Assembly: GCA_016722045.1 (NCBI GenBank)
Contig: JADKGY010000001.1
Location: forward strand, 1,178,001 to 1,242,000
Reading direction: 5' to 3'
DNA length: 64,000 nucleotides
Source of the DNA: Candidatus Opimibacter skivensis
Lineage (GTDB): Bacteria; Bacteroidota; Bacteroidia; Chitinophagales; Saprospiraceae
This document shows positions 8,867-18,159 of this stretch, one piece after another (the stretch's first letter is position 1; each line of letters begins with the position of its first letter). A program made the position numbers and the translations under genes. Below the pieces are notes generated by a model. That model saw only the letters and a list, made by a program, of their open reading frames with translations, ran no database searches and had not been told where the DNA came from.

Positions 8867-9745
8867 ATGAAAACGAAATATTATCTGATCTCCCTTCTTT
8901 TCTGCACAATATGGTTGACGGTCTATGGGCAGCAGAGTGGAAATTCTGTGTATGGACAGGGTTATACTAAAGGCAAAATGCCAGGCAAGGAGACCTTGTA
9001 CTTATCGGATTCAACTTTTATCATTGAAGCCAGCGTGTTGCAGAATGTGATAGCTGACGGCTATGTCGCGACTTTCGGCCTTGCAGAAGAAGCAACGACT
9101 TTAAAAGAGTGTAATGAAAAAATAGATAAGCGCATCAAGGACTTTACAAGTCAGTTGACCAAAATGGGTGTGGCTAAAACGGACATCTATGTAGACATGA
9201 CCTCCCAGAATAAAGTATATGATTACAAAATAACGGGGGAGGTGGCTGAAGAATATCTGCAGGGTTTTGAATTGAAGAAAAATGTCATTGTTAAATTCAA
9301 TCATATCAGTGATCTTGATCAAATGGTGATCATGGCCTCAAACCTCGAAATTTATGACCTTGTGAAAGTAGATTATATCGTCAATGATCTGAATGCAATA
9401 CACACCCAATTGCTCACCGCAGCATCAGAGATCATAAGTCAGAAGAAGACATTGTATGCTGCATTGACGAATGCACATCTCTCCCCTACTGCCGAAATAT
9501 ACGGTGATCAGTTTTATAGTTTTTATCCCGATCAGTTATATGCCAGCTACCAGGCATTTGAAAGTGGCAATATTTCAGGATCAGGGTACAATAATACCTA
9601 TACCACAAAGGATGCCAGAAAAAGTGCAACATACTACTATGATAAAATCAACTACTCAGGTTTTGATAAGGTGATCAATCCTTACGTGACGGAGCCGGCA
9701 GTGGAGTTTGTGATTACGTTGCAGATTAAATTTGAGATAGAGTGA
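8867..9745 (+). CDS. Exported SIMPL (DUF541)-like protein
   Basis: A 292-residue protein with a signal peptide (about 1-21, ending VYGQ). The middle (about 50-200) has the alternating strand/helix pattern of SIMPL/DUF541 proteins: a strand with ADGYVATFGL, then a helix with CNEKIDKRIKDFTSQLTKMGV, followed by IYVDM. SIMPL proteins are periplasmic or outer-membrane proteins of unclear function. The family call is from pattern recognition and moderate. The stop TGA (9743-9745) lies in the first unit of an octamer repeat array. Confidence 0.65.
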   Translation: MKTKYYLISLLFCTIWLTVYGQQSGNSVYGQGYTKGKMPGKETLYLSDSTFIIEASVLQNVIADGYVATFGLAEEATTLKECNEKIDKRIKDFTSQLTKMGVAKTDIYVDMTSQNKVYDYKITGEVAEEYLQGFELKKNVIVKFNHISDLDQMVIMASNLEIYDLVKVDYIVNDLNAIHTQLLTAASEIISQKKTLYAALTNAHLSPTAEIYGDQFYSFYPDQLYASYQAFESGNISGSGYNNTYTTKDARKSATYYYDKINYSGFDKVINPYVTEPAVEFVITLQIKFEIE

Positions 9746-9886
9746 AAATGTGGAAATGTGAAAATGTGAGAATGTGGAAATGTGAAAATGTGAAAATGTG
9801 GAAATGTGGAAATGTGGAAAATGTGAGAATGTGAGAATGTGAGAATGTGAGAATGTGAGAATGTGAGAATGTGAGAATGTGAGAAT
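9742..9886. repeat. Octamer array GTGAAAAT / GTGGAAAT / GTGAGAAT
   Basis: About eighteen 8-nt units start at the stop codon of the SIMPL-like gene and run to 30 nt before the amidase gene. The last eight copies are uniform GTGAGAAT, suggesting local expansion. The GTGA core supplies TGA in all frames. Confidence 0.93.
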
Positions 9887-9916
9887 AAAAATTGTTTTTT
9901 ATAAAATGAAAACCTA

Positions 9917-11533
9917 ATGAATAAAATTATTTATCTGAAGGAACATTCAGCTTTTATGGCATTAATGTTTCTCGTACTAATTTTTTCCTGCAAGCAGGAT
10001 AAAACAATAAAAATTTCCGACGAAAGGGTCGCAGCTAAATTCGAACTTGAAGGTATGTCCGTAGAAGACCTACAATCAAAAATGCAAAGTGGACAATATA
10101 CTTCGCATGCGATCGTGCAGATGTATCTGGATAGAATACAGGAAATCGATAAAAACGGTCCTTCCTTAAATTCAGTCATCGAAATAAATCCTGATGCACT
10201 GGCTATTGCAGATTCATTGGACAACGAAAGAGCTAATAAAAAAGTTAGGGGGCCGATGCATGGTATTCCCGTATTGATCAAGGACAATATTGATACCGGA
10301 GACAAGATGCATACTACAGCCGGCTCACTGGCTCTGGCAGATAATATTTCATCACATGATGCTTTCATTGTAAAGAAACTACGGGAAGCAGGTGCAATCA
10401 TCCTGGGAAAAACAAACCTGAGTGAATGGGCAAACTTCCGCTCTACCAGGTCATCAAGTGGCTGGAGTAGTCGAGGTGGTCAAACGAAAAATCCATATAT
10501 GCTTGATCGCTCACCATGCGGGTCAAGTTCCGGCTCTGGTGTTGCAGTTGCAGCAGATCTTTGCGTTGTTGCTGTAGGAACGGAGACAGATGGCTCAATA
10601 GCATGTCCGGCCTCAATGAATGGTGTCGTCGGCATAAAACCCACAGTTGGATTACTCAGTCGTTCGGGAATAATTCCGATTTCAAAAACACAGGACACCC
10701 CCGGCCCCTTTGGCAAGACAGTAAAGGATGCTGCGATACTTTTAGGGGTGATGACAGGTATTGATACATCGGATGCGGTAACGAAAGAAAGTAATGGGAA
10801 AAATAAAACTGACTATACCGCTTTTCTTGATATCAATGGTCTGAAAGGAAAACGAATCGGGGTTGAAAAGACTTTGCTTCACAACCATGAAGCTGTTGAT
10901 GCATTACTTCAAAAAGCGTTGGACCAAATGAAAAGCCAGGGTGCGACAATAGTTGAAGTTGAATTTATGAGCAAATACCAGGAATTGGGGAATAAGGAAT
11001 TTGACATTATGAAATACGAATTCAAAGATGGATTAAATCGTTACCTGGCATCTTCAAACAGTAAAATGAAATCGCTTGCAGATGTCATGAAATTTGATTC
11101 GCAAAATGAAATGACAGCAATGCCTTTCTTCAAACAGGAGATAATGGATAGTTCACAGGTGAAGGGTGATTTAAACAGCAAGGGATATATAGAAGCAATG
11201 ACTGAACTTCCGGCGATCAGAAAATTTCTTGATGACATGATGACTACTGAAAAACTTGATGCATTCTGTGGACCGGCAACGGGTCCTGCATGGTGTATTG
11301 ATCTGATCACTGGCGATCATTGGACAGGCTATGGTGCATATGGACCTTCAGCTATGGCGGGATATCCGTCGATTACGATTCCGATGGGATTAGTAAGTGA
11401 ATTGCCTGTAGGTCTTTCATTTTTTGGGCGGGCCTATGATGAACCTGGTTTGATAGCCATTGCATATGCATATGAGCAGGCTTCAAAAAACAGGGTGGCA
11501 CCGAAATATTTGAAATCGCTTGTGGGGAAATAA
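9917..11533 (+). CDS. Amidase-signature family lipoprotein
   Basis: A 538-residue protein. The N-terminus (MALMFLVLIFSC) ends in a lipobox, so it is predicted to be a lipoprotein. The rest is an amidase-signature hydrolase with the Ser-cisSer-Lys triad: K122 in VLIKDNID, the cis-Ser region at G202SSSGSG208, and nucleophile S227 in GTETDGS. Such enzymes hydrolyse amide bonds, for example in peptide amides or amino-acid amides. The true substrate cannot be told from sequence, and this form is distinct from GatA in having a signal sequence. It stands alone between repeat-rich gaps. Confidence 0.92.
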   Translation: MNKIIYLKEHSAFMALMFLVLIFSCKQDKTIKISDERVAAKFELEGMSVEDLQSKMQSGQYTSHAIVQMYLDRIQEIDKNGPSLNSVIEINPDALAIADSLDNERANKKVRGPMHGIPVLIKDNIDTGDKMHTTAGSLALADNISSHDAFIVKKLREAGAIILGKTNLSEWANFRSTRSSSGWSSRGGQTKNPYMLDRSPCGSSSGSGVAVAADLCVVAVGTETDGSIACPASMNGVVGIKPTVGLLSRSGIIPISKTQDTPGPFGKTVKDAAILLGVMTGIDTSDAVTKESNGKNKTDYTAFLDINGLKGKRIGVEKTLLHNHEAVDALLQKALDQMKSQGATIVEVEFMSKYQELGNKEFDIMKYEFKDGLNRYLASSNSKMKSLADVMKFDSQNEMTAMPFFKQEIMDSSQVKGDLNSKGYIEAMTELPAIRKFLDDMMTTEKLDAFCGPATGPAWCIDLITGDHWTGYGAYGPSAMAGYPSITIPMGLVSELPVGLSFFGRAYDEPGLIAIAYAYEQASKNRVAPKYLKSLVGK

Positions 11534-11585
11534 AAATTGGATGCGCACGGAGTACACAGAGTAAACGAAGAGAACATTATATTCT

Positions 11586-11610
11586 CTCGCAAAGGCGCAA
11601 AGACGCAAAG
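11586..11610. repeat. CTCGCAAAG-type octamer repeat, copy 2
   Basis: Three GCAAAGRC-type units. They lie between two copies of GCACGGAGTAC (about 11544 and 11644), another repeated word. The gap 11534-11705 holds nothing else. Confidence 0.7.
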
Positions 11611-11705
11611 GATGCATTGAGAATAAGGATGGAAAATTGTTCCGCACGGAGTACGTAGAAAAATGTTTTACTGAATACTGCTAACCGATTACTGCTTACT
11701 TACTT

Positions 11706-12509
11706 TTACGGTTGTCTCTGCTCCAGCGTCTTATCCCATTCTGCACCGACGACATTTGTATCGAGCTTGATGTATTGAAGAAAATCATTTGAATCTCCTT
11801 TGGCGGGATCTTTCCTGACGAGATAATAGTGCTGACGTGGAGCTATCTTTTTCTTGAGCTCGATACCAAATCGTTCGTATGTTTTCATCCATTGATGAAT
11901 GTCTACACCTTCTTTGAGTTGTACGATGACATCTGTCTGTGGCTCCTGAGGACTTTCCAATGGTCTCATGTCAGTAGTAACCCATCGACCTTCGGTGACA
12001 ATCTTATTCAATTTTTCAAAAACATTTGATAATGAAGTAGAAAATTGTTTTTGTACAGTAAGTGTGCGCACTCCATCGGGATGAAGATAAGTCAGATTCA
12101 ATAGTGGCAGATCAGCGATCTCAGGCTGTCCGGTCATATCTTCATGCCACCAGGCAGCAGGTTCGACTAGTTGCATGATTTCATGTACAGCTTTCTGATC
12201 AAGCGGAGCGGTGTACCAACCGGGTTCAAGCAAATTAGCATGCACATAGATCAGTCCTGTATTATCTGAAAGTAGATAAAAAGCATACACAGGGCACTGG
12301 CCAAAACATGGCCCTCGCTGATATTTTAATGTCCATGATTTCAAACCCGGAACTGTAGATTCGGAGATAGCATTTTTTCTGGAGGAATGACATCCTGTAG
12401 ACAATAAGAATAGTGTGATACAAAAGATCTTCGTGAATCGGGTAATCAGTAAGTAGTAATCAGTATTCAGTATTCGGTATTCAGTATTCAGGTTGGAATT
12501 TTTGCTCAT
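11706..12509 (-). CDS. DUF6438-type lipoprotein with repeat-derived N-terminus
   Basis: A 267-residue ORF. A hydrophobic stretch ends in a lipobox (LFLLSTGC), followed by a DUF6438-like domain with the motif RGPCFGQCPVYAF (about 71-83), then a C-terminal part of unknown type. The start is doubtful. The ATG at 12509 lies in GGCAATGAGC, a unit of repeat, and residues about 5-20 (NLNTEYRILNTDYYLL) are simply translated ATTCAGT-type heptamers. No other ATG exists before the hydrophobic segment. Either the old start was lost to repeat expansion or a non-ATG start nearer residue 24 is used. Confidence 0.75.
   Translation of the reverse strand: MSKNSNLNTEYRILNTDYYLLITRFTKIFCITLFLLSTGCHSSRKNAISESTVPGLKSWTLKYQRGPCFGQCPVYAFYLLSDNTGLIYVHANLLEPGWYTAPLDQKAVHEIMQLVEPAAWWHEDMTGQPEIADLPLLNLTYLHPDGVRTLTVQKQFSTSLSNVFEKLNKIVTEGRWVTTDMRPLESPQEPQTDVIVQLKEGVDIHQWMKTYERFGIELKKKIAPRQHYYLVRKDPAKGDSNDFLQYIKLDTNVVGAEWDKTLEQRQP
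12441..12492. repeat. Heptamer array ATTCAGT read as coding sequence
   Basis: Seven-base units (ATTCAGT, ATTCGGT) cover the first codons of the minus-strand DUF6438 gene and are in frame with it. Confidence 0.85.
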
Positions 12510-12629
12510 TGCCTATTCTTAGTTGCCTATTTATTAATTTAAATTGTTGAACCAGTAACTAAAGCTGCTAATTGCGCTAATTCAAGGAAATTAATTTCTT
12601 TGATCACTGTCCTTTTCTTTTACTATTTT

Positions 12630-12662
12630 CTCGCAAAGACGCAAAGACGCAAAGACGCAAAG
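12630..12662. repeat. CTCGCAAAG-type octamer repeat, copy 3
   Basis: Four 8-nt units of GCAAAGAC after CTC. This is the longest of the four copies in the window. Confidence 0.8.
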
Positions 12663-12679
12663 AAAAATCATTCTCCATT

Positions 12680-12698
12680 TTGCTTATTGCTTATTGCC
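12680..12698. repeat. Heptamer repeat GCAATAA (minus strand) after a stop codon
   Basis: On the minus strand the metalloprotease stop is read as CAATAG followed by GCAATAAGCAATAAGC. The TAG stop itself fits the repeat phase. This is the same unit as after ccoS. Confidence 0.8.
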
Positions 12699-13939
12699 TA
12701 TTGAAATGTAACGACTTTTCTCACCTTATCTTGTATTCCGTCCGATAGACGTACGAAAAAAATACCGCTGGCATAGGGATTCAAATTAAGCAAATAGGTC
12801 TGACTTCCTTCCCATGTGTCTTTCAGCACAAGGCGGCCATCGACTGAAAATACTTCAAGATTTATTTTTCCGGCATAACCATCAGGATGATACAATACAT
12901 ATTGTCCTGAGTAGCGGTCATTGGCCCAGATTAATTTGTCATACCATGTATCAAAAGGTTGTACAATTTCCTGACATGACCCTTCACTTCCCAAATCCGG
13001 ATAAAAAGCATCTATCGAAGCATGCATCCGTGCCGATTGACCTGACGTGAATGCTGCAAGACAACGATCATCTGTCAGATCCATAAAATCCTGGTACATA
13101 TTACTGACTCCACATGACATCTGTATTCCCGATGGACAGTCGAAATATGGTCCTTCCTGATTAGGTGTGTCATCAACTTCATCACTATCATTACAATCAT
13201 GTTCTGATGGTCCGCCCCAGATGTGGATCAATCCAAAAAAATGCCCCATCTCATGCGTCAATGTATGACCGCCTTTGTAAAAAGGGTGAAATGCTGCATC
13301 ACCGAGTGAACCGAATGAACGCGGATCTATCACGACACCTATCTCTTCAGGATACGGGGCCATCCCTGGAAAAAATGCAGAGCCAAGGAAACTTCCGTAC
13401 TCTCCTACCCAAATGTTGATGTATCGTTCAGGATCCCATCCTGTCTTTCCGCCAAGCTCATTAAAATGAATCGCCCTGCGCGAAGATTGCGGATCGACAA
13501 GTAAAGCAATGTTTTGTCGATTTGTAAATGTGTACGTGATACCATCGGTAGGTTTTCCATCAGGATCAATTGAGGCAAGTCTGAATCGTATACCTGTATC
13601 TGAGATCAAGGGTTCAAATTCTTTTTCCAACTTTGAGATGTTAGCTCCTTTCCCTGCAAAATCATTGTTGAGAACATCTATCTGGTGGATGACCTGTGCG
13701 TTGGAAATGAATGTTGCGGATTGCCTTACGACGATATGAACGACTACCTGATAACAAATCTCTGAACGTGTCTTTATAACAGGATGCAATTCATGTTGAC
13801 GCACTTTATCCAAAAACTCATCATACCGCATGCTATCTTCTTTTGAGTGCTCAATAGCCGGCATATCGCACCAAACCTGCGAAACAGACATAGATGAAAT
13901 GAATAAGAGGCTGCTGGCTACAAGAAGACGTATATGCAT
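12698..13939 (-). CDS. Secreted M43-family zinc metalloprotease with T9SS sorting domain (second copy)
   Basis: A 413-residue protein with a signal peptide (about 1-20). The zinc motif is H229EMGHFFGLIH239. A cysteine-rich segment (DCNDSDEVDDTPNQ, then YFDCPSG) follows, matching the layout of the 7357 enzyme (CDQSDGVDDTP). The C-terminal 80 residues look like a degenerate T9SS type A domain (YASGIFFVRLSDGIQDKVRKVVTFQ). It is a diverged paralogue of the 7357 gene on the opposite strand. A TATTTTTG box lies 8 nt before the ATG. Confidence 0.9.
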   Translation of the reverse strand: MHIRLLVASSLLFISSMSVSQVWCDMPAIEHSKEDSMRYDEFLDKVRQHELHPVIKTRSEICYQVVVHIVVRQSATFISNAQVIHQIDVLNNDFAGKGANISKLEKEFEPLISDTGIRFRLASIDPDGKPTDGITYTFTNRQNIALLVDPQSSRRAIHFNELGGKTGWDPERYINIWVGEYGSFLGSAFFPGMAPYPEEIGVVIDPRSFGSLGDAAFHPFYKGGHTLTHEMGHFFGLIHIWGGPSEHDCNDSDEVDDTPNQEGPYFDCPSGIQMSCGVSNMYQDFMDLTDDRCLAAFTSGQSARMHASIDAFYPDLGSEGSCQEIVQPFDTWYDKLIWANDRYSGQYVLYHPDGYAGKINLEVFSVDGRLVLKDTWEGSQTYLLNLNPYASGIFFVRLSDGIQDKVRKVVTFQ

Positions 13940-13947
13940 GATGAATT

Positions 13948-13955
13948 CAAAAATA
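13948..13955 (-). promoter_or_regulatory. -7 box TATTTTTG for the second metalloprotease
   Basis: On the minus strand TATTTTTG matches TAnnTTTG, 8 nt before the start codon at 13939. The short distance suggests a very short leader. Confidence 0.55.
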
Positions 13956-13975
13956 AGGGAAATTGCCGGACTCAG

Positions 13976-16699
13976 CTAGAATCCAAATGTATCGTAATTA
14001 CCCCTGTTGTACGGGAACTTGAGGAAATCGAATGGGCCCGGTTTGACGCCAAGATGGAAAGAGTATGTGCCCCGTGTGGGCTGGAAGCTGAAAGACAATT
14101 GCCAGCAATGAAGATCGCGGGCAAGTCCGATATCAGGATAAGTCAATTGTTTTGATTTGAAATCATAGCCTATATTTCCGAAATTGACTGACCAGTTGGG
14201 TGTGATCTGCATGCTGCCTACCATGTTGACACTATTTGTAGTGATGCTCGTGGAATCGCGACCGGGCATCCAGAATCTTGAAATGCCTAATTCATGATTT
14301 ATGGAAAAGCTACTAAGAAGATCAAAAAACTTATCGCCTTTTTTTGGTAATTTTTTGTTGCCGGGATTTGATCCGGTTTGCGTTTGAGATTGGGTTTCTT
14401 TTTTTGGATTAAATAGATCGAGGACTTGTTGAAATGTGATGTGCGATGAAAACCTGAGTCTCAGACTTTCGAAGCGTAACAATTTGTGATTTGTCTTAAG
14501 GTAAGTCAATGTGTCCAAATGAACATTATCACTTCTGCCATAGAAAGAATATGTAGCGCCCACGGTAGCGGTTGTAATCCCTTTGAAAAATCGCGTATTC
14601 CCGCTGATGTTGAGTGGGCTCCATTTATTTATTTTAGCGGCCATATTATAGCTACCGGACATATTGATGTTGTCAAACAGTTTTAGTTTCTTCTCTGTAC
14701 TATCTTTTTTACTAAAATATTTAGCTTCGAATAAATTGGTGATGGAGTAATTAATATTTGCCTGCTCAATACTTGTAGGTGAAACACTGTAAAGTAAATT
14801 ATCAAACCTGCTGAATCGTTTGACGGAATCAGGATACAAAACACTGAATTGCTGAAACTGGTAAGAGCTATCCGGCGACTTTGGTGTGTACGAAAATCCG
14901 ATATTTGGCTTAATCACATGTCGAATACCTCGCAGCCAGCCCTTACTGAACTGAAGGGTACCGAACAGTGATGTATTCATGTTAATACTCGCCGAAATCG
15001 TGCGAAATGCTTTGAAACCTGAAGTCAATGTATCATCATTCTTCCCATAACTGATCGTGTCAGGACGTATAAAAAAAGAGGTGCTATCCGGTGTGTAGAT
15101 TGTATCAGGCTTTACAAATTTCACATCATTAGGATCAAACCTGAACATCCTGTCCCTCGTTTTGAAAAACCAGGTTTCTCCATAATCAACAGAAGGCGTG
15201 AAATTGAAATACTTCAACACATTGAAATTGACATTTGCACTTGCGCGGTGCTGTGCGCCCCATTGTGCATTGGCCCAGGTCTTACTATCAAACAATGATG
15301 TATCCGTACCTATAATCTGGGAACGTCCTGAGCCACTATATTGAAATGCTATTTTCTCATACCATTGATCAGGACCTGCTTTCTTTTTGCTTTTAAACGG
15401 ATAGATACGATTGAGCCGAAAATTAAGATCTGGTGCGTTGATCGTTACGATGTGAGACCTGGTATTCTGACTATGATTAAATGAAGCTGTGAGTGAATAG
15501 GGTTTGTTTGGAAAAATCCGGCTATAATTAAAATTGGAAGAGTATGTATTTGTCAATGCACTCTGTGCATCATTATGATTGAGTGATTGATAATCATTGG
15601 TCTGAACATTGATGCTTCCCCCGATGGTCTGATACGGATTTGATTTTGGATCCTGATTGTGCGTAAGGCGAATGGAAAAAGATTTACTCTTCGTATTGAG
15701 ATAGGTATCACTGGCTTCAGTAAGACGATTAGAATATCCAAGATCAATATTGCCCCGAAACTTATATTTCTTTACATAATTAGAATTGAAATTAACACCC
15801 CACGATCCGTTGAAATAAATATCACCTGTCAGTTGTACATCGGCCCAGTCCTTGATTGGAAAATAATACCCCAATCCTCTTAATCCAAAACCCCATGTCG
15901 GTGAGCGTTCATAATCTTTGGGAAATATGAGACCCGCATGCCTGGTATTTGAAATGGGATAAAATCCAAAGGGCAGCCAAAGTGGTGTAGGAACTCCGAA
16001 TATTTCAAGATGTGATGCACCTATGACAGCCAGTTTATCCGGAATGGTTTTGATCTTACTTGCCCGGATCCCATAGTGTGGATGTTCGGCGGTACATGTT
16101 GTGATCAATGCTCCTTCGTTGTAAAGAATATCATCCTGATGTAAGGAATCAGCTCCGCCGGCAACAAACTTTGTGACTTCACCATGAATGAACAAATCGT
16201 TTTCCTTGGTGAGTACATTAGAAATAAAACCTTTCCTGGTTTTAAAATTGTACCTCATTTTTTCTGCCGTAAAATTTTCGGTACCCATATTGAATTCGGG
16301 TTTTCCTGTCAGCTGGCCCAGGCTATCCAGCCTTCCTTCAGCGGTAGCGATGCTGCTGTCGAGATCGACCACGATGTAATCGGCCTTGATGGATAATTCC
16401 TTGTATCGGACATATGCTTTTCCAAAGAGGTAGACTTTATGCGCATCATTGTCGAGGTAATTAGAATCCAGGGATCCGTACTCGACCTTGGCATCGAGGC
16501 TGTCGGGTGACATCACGATGTTTACCTGTTTGCCGTGGCTGGTGGTATCCGCTATGAAGCTTTTGATTTTGGTAGAATCTTCCGGAAAAACAAGAGTCAA
16601 AGGGTTTTGAGCAATAGCTGTATTGACCCCTGCAAGGGATAAGCTGAAAAAAGTAAATATGATTATAAAAGACCTCAATCTGGCTGGATGGGTGAGCAA
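13976..16699 (-). CDS. lptD: LPS-assembly outer-membrane protein LptD (OstA-like)
   Basis: A 907-residue protein that inserts lipopolysaccharide into the outer leaflet of the outer membrane, in complex with an LptE-type partner. The signal peptide covers about 1-30 (SLAGVNTAIAQ). Residues about 65-240 are the OstA/LptA-like jellyroll (AYVRYKELSIKADYIVVDLDSS, TAEG, EKMRYNFKTRKG). The rest is a large beta-barrel. There is no ATG, so TTG at 16699 is the best start; the frame upstream is closed by TAA near 16735. It is divergent from the cell-wall amidase at 16859. Confidence 0.88.
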   Translation of the reverse strand: MLTHPARLRSFIIIFTFFSLSLAGVNTAIAQNPLTLVFPEDSTKIKSFIADTTSHGKQVNIVMSPDSLDAKVEYGSLDSNYLDNDAHKVYLFGKAYVRYKELSIKADYIVVDLDSSIATAEGRLDSLGQLTGKPEFNMGTENFTAEKMRYNFKTRKGFISNVLTKENDLFIHGEVTKFVAGGADSLHQDDILYNEGALITTCTAEHPHYGIRASKIKTIPDKLAVIGASHLEIFGVPTPLWLPFGFYPISNTRHAGLIFPKDYERSPTWGFGLRGLGYYFPIKDWADVQLTGDIYFNGSWGVNFNSNYVKKYKFRGNIDLGYSNRLTEASDTYLNTKSKSFSIRLTHNQDPKSNPYQTIGGSINVQTNDYQSLNHNDAQSALTNTYSSNFNYSRIFPNKPYSLTASFNHSQNTRSHIVTINAPDLNFRLNRIYPFKSKKKAGPDQWYEKIAFQYSGSGRSQIIGTDTSLFDSKTWANAQWGAQHRASANVNFNVLKYFNFTPSVDYGETWFFKTRDRMFRFDPNDVKFVKPDTIYTPDSTSFFIRPDTISYGKNDDTLTSGFKAFRTISASINMNTSLFGTLQFSKGWLRGIRHVIKPNIGFSYTPKSPDSSYQFQQFSVLYPDSVKRFSRFDNLLYSVSPTSIEQANINYSITNLFEAKYFSKKDSTEKKLKLFDNINMSGSYNMAAKINKWSPLNISGNTRFFKGITTATVGATYSFYGRSDNVHLDTLTYLKTNHKLLRFESLRLRFSSHITFQQVLDLFNPKKETQSQTQTGSNPGNKKLPKKGDKFFDLLSSFSINHELGISRFWMPGRDSTSITTNSVNMVGSMQITPNWSVNFGNIGYDFKSKQLTYPDIGLARDLHCWQLSFSFQPTRGTYSFHLGVKPGPFDFLKFPYNRGNYDTFGF

Positions 16700-16824
16700 T
16701 TGTAGAAAATAAGGCTTGATGAACTGTCGTTGAATTTATCAATTGACCAAAAAACCTGGCGATGGGTTGTCTTGTCTCCTGAAATAATATACAATGGGCA
16801 TATGAACATATACTTACATATTAC

Positions 16825-16832
16825 TACTTTTG
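16825..16832 (+). promoter_or_regulatory. -7 box TACTTTTG for the cell-wall amidase
   Basis: TACTTTTG fits TAnnTTTG and lies 26 nt before ATG 16859 (14 nt before ATG 16847). It argues against the earlier in-frame starts at 16730 and 16802. Confidence 0.5.
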
Positions 16833-16858
16833 CTAATGCAACCCATATGATCAAAGGT

Positions 16859-18049
16859 ATGAAAGTTTGTTACCGTTCTAAAACGTCCCTTATCCATCTC
16901 TCGTCAGTGCTAAGCCTGGTTTTAACCTTATTTTTAGGTTTCAGAGGAGAATTGACTGCCCAGCATCCCTATAAAATAACCAAAGTTGTACTTGACGCCG
17001 GACATGGAGGCAAAGATCCGGGATGTCATGGAAATAGTACAAAAGAGAAAGAAATCGCCCTTTCCATTATCCTTAATCTGGGTAAAAAAATAGAAGCCAA
17101 ATACCCTGATGTAGAAGTAATCTATACCCGGAAGACGGATGTTTTTATTCCTCTTAACGAAAGGGCGGCTATCGCTAACCGAAATAAAGCTGATCTTTTT
17201 ATCTCTGTTCACTGTAATTACCTGGGGCCCCGTAATCATGCTACCGGCTCTGAAACCTACGTATTGGGACTTCATCGGGCGGAAGATAATCTTGCCGTTG
17301 CCAAGCGTGAAAATGCTTCAATACTTCTGGAAGATAACTATGAAAAGACATATGACGGATTTGATCCTTACTCTACCGAAGGCCATATTATCCTGTCGAT
17401 GTTTCAGAATGCGCATCTTCAGCAAAGTATTCAGCTGGCCACATATGTTGAAAGTGCTTTCAAAAGAATGGGCCGTTTGCCCAGCAGGGGTGTCAAACAG
17501 GCCGGGTTTCTGGTCATCAGAGAGACTACGATGCCCAGCATCCTGATCGAATCCGGTTTTCTGAGCACGGACACGGATGAAAACTTCCTGATGAAGGAGT
17601 CTGCCCAGAATGAAGTGGCAGAATCCATTCTAAAAGCATTTGGCAACTATAAAAAGGATGTGGAGGATCAGCAAAAGGAATTGGAGGTAGCTACAAAAGA
17701 AATTGAGAAAATCAAGCCCAATTTACCGGACACTGACGCCGTAGTGGTACATATTGAAGGCGCGACTCAAAAGACGCAAACTCAACCAGATCCTAACCAA
17801 ATCGCTTATCGAATACAGATAGCTGCTGCTTCGAAGCCATCCCTTGATAAAAAATATACTTCTCTTGATGATCTTGAGGTGATCAAAGAAAATGACTATT
17901 ATAAGTTTCTGGTCGGCAATTTCAGCAGCTATGAGGCTGCCCAGCCCAGGCTCTCCGAACTTAAGGCAAAGGGCTTTTTGGGGGCATTTATAGTGATATA
18001 TAAGGATGGACAGCGTGTCCGGGCTGAGATCCTTCAGAATAAATCCTAA
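16859..18049 (+). CDS. N-acetylmuramoyl-L-alanine amidase with SPOR-like C-terminus
   Basis: Predicted 396 residues. After a signal segment (about 12-35, ending LTAQ), residues about 40-260 form an Amidase_3 zinc hydrolase that cuts the amide between muramic acid and the stem peptide. Visible motifs are VVLDAGHGGKDPG (zinc His in GHGG), KEKEIAL with the zinc Glu, SVHCNY with the second zinc His, and ILIESGFLS with the catalytic Glu. A charged linker leads to a SPOR-like end (about 320-396, YRIQIAAAS and FLVGNFSSYEAA) likely to bind denuded peptidoglycan at the septum. The frame is open back to 16730, but the promoter box and signal peptide support 16859 or 16847. Confidence 0.9.
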   Translation: MKVCYRSKTSLIHLSSVLSLVLTLFLGFRGELTAQHPYKITKVVLDAGHGGKDPGCHGNSTKEKEIALSIILNLGKKIEAKYPDVEVIYTRKTDVFIPLNERAAIANRNKADLFISVHCNYLGPRNHATGSETYVLGLHRAEDNLAVAKRENASILLEDNYEKTYDGFDPYSTEGHIILSMFQNAHLQQSIQLATYVESAFKRMGRLPSRGVKQAGFLVIRETTMPSILIESGFLSTDTDENFLMKESAQNEVAESILKAFGNYKKDVEDQQKELEVATKEIEKIKPNLPDTDAVVVHIEGATQKTQTQPDPNQIAYRIQIAAASKPSLDKKYTSLDDLEVIKENDYYKFLVGNFSSYEAAQPRLSELKAKGFLGAFIVIYKDGQRVRAEILQNKS

Positions 18050-18067
18050 CTCTTTTGCTCCGTCAAT

Positions 18068-18075
18068 TAACTTTG
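18068..18075 (+). promoter_or_regulatory. Possible -7 box TAACTTTG upstream of the MCE gene
   Basis: TAACTTTG matches TAnnTTTG, 84 nt before the MCE start. The gene could also be read from the amidase promoter, as only 110 nt separate the two genes. Confidence 0.4.
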
Positions 18076-18159
18076 CCGGCTAATGCTTGTTCACTTTTCT
18101 GGTTCACAGTCGATTTAATGCCGGAAAGGCTGTGTGACCATGCGGAAACCTGAAGATTT

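Noticed and set aside
16730..16858. Earlier start for the cell-wall amidase
   Set aside because: It would place about 43 residues before the signal peptide, and a TACTTTTG promoter box lies within that stretch.
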